Shown here one piece after another: positions 12,269-12,369 of a DNA stretch of 12,369 nt. The notes beneath the pieces are model-generated. The model saw only the letters and a list, made by a program, of their open reading frames with translations. It did no database searches and was not told the origin of the DNA. The translations under genes were made by a program, and so were the position numbers. Origin of the DNA: Actinomycetota bacterium (GTDB taxonomy: Bacteria > Actinomycetota > Thermoleophilia > Solirubrobacterales > Solirubrobacteraceae); contig WLNV01000026.1 in the NCBI GenBank assembly GCA_009699615.1, forward strand, positions 1 to 12,369. Direction: 5' to 3'. Position 1 is the stretch's first letter; every line of letters begins with the position of its first letter.

Positions 12269-12369
12269 TCGTAGACCTGCCGATAGCGGCGGACGAAGCG
12301 AATCGAGATCGTGTTGAGGATCAGTGTCATCACGAAGAGCGCAAAACCAACGGCGAAGATCGCCTTGTA
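12265..12369 (-). CDS. pstC: PstC, phosphate ABC transporter permease, C-terminal 34 residues (rest outside window)
   Basis: On the minus strand the last codons read YKAIFAVGFALFVMTLIL, then NTISIRFVRRYRQVYE and TGA. This is the final transmembrane helix and basic tail of a PstC-type permease ('LFA.g..LF..TlilN....r.vrR'). The frame is open to the edge of the window. The stop shares the ATGA overlap with pstA, the normal pstC-pstA junction. The binding protein pstS, if linked, would lie upstream, beyond the window. Confidence 0.86.
   Translation of the reverse strand, partial: YKAIFAVGFALFVMTLILNTISIRFVRRYRQVYE

Noticed and set aside
1..12369. Mobile element, phage or defence system
   Set aside because: No transposase, integrase, terminal repeats, attachment sites, nuclease or toxin motifs were seen; gene order and base use are smooth throughout.

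Overview
This is a high-GC, densely packed stretch of bacterial chromosome. It uses ATG, GTG and TTG starts, many 4-base gene overlaps, and actinobacterial-looking envelope and phosphate genes. I infer a high-GC actinobacterium, perhaps of the Thermoleophilia type. That placement rests on general gene style, not on a marker gene. No rRNA, tRNA, CRISPR array, insertion sequence or prophage is visible, and no gene-free stretch exceeds about 260 bases.

Layout, left to right. (a) 1-355: the C-terminal end of a molybdopterin oxidoreductase, on the plus strand. (b) 365-2928, minus strand: a large secreted protein with an alpha/beta-hydrolase nucleophile elbow, and a hot-dog acyl-CoA thioesterase. 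(c) 2929-3184: a divergent intergenic region with several inverted repeats. (d) 3185-5859, plus strand: a four-gene matrix-fibre cassette. It encodes a TasA/camelysin-like protein, a small membrane-anchored or secreted companion, a SipW-type (ER-type, Ser/His) signal peptidase, and a beta-rich secreted protein that also has a SipW-type leader. (e) 5856-8337, minus strand: three genes with TadE/TadG pseudopilin-type helices, joined by 4-base overlaps. One is a plain TadE. One has about 185 residues of unidentified alpha/beta sequence in front of its TadE segment. The last fuses a TadG-like anchor to a VanY-type D,D-carboxypeptidase and an SLT lytic transglycosylase. (f) 8410-9652, minus strand: a four-helix membrane protein and an OmpR/PhoB-family response regulator. 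(g) 9725-12369, minus strand: phoU, pstB, pstA and the end of pstC, the usual phosphate uptake operon.

How it fits together. Read on the minus strand, the order is pstC-pstA-pstB-phoU, response regulator, membrane protein, TadE-like trio. A phosphate-sensing locus therefore runs in one direction into a set of surface pseudopilins carrying cell-wall hydrolases. The SipW/TasA-like cassette approaches from the other side, and the two convergent units overlap at their stop codons. The window thus looks like an envelope and surface-structure region next to phosphate control. The two most unusual items are the pseudopilin-VanY-SLT fusion with its odd TadE partners, and the SipW-TasA-like cassette outside Firmicutes. 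Co-regulation of these units by phosphate is inference only. It rests on gene order and on one candidate 11-base-period direct repeat upstream of the response regulator.
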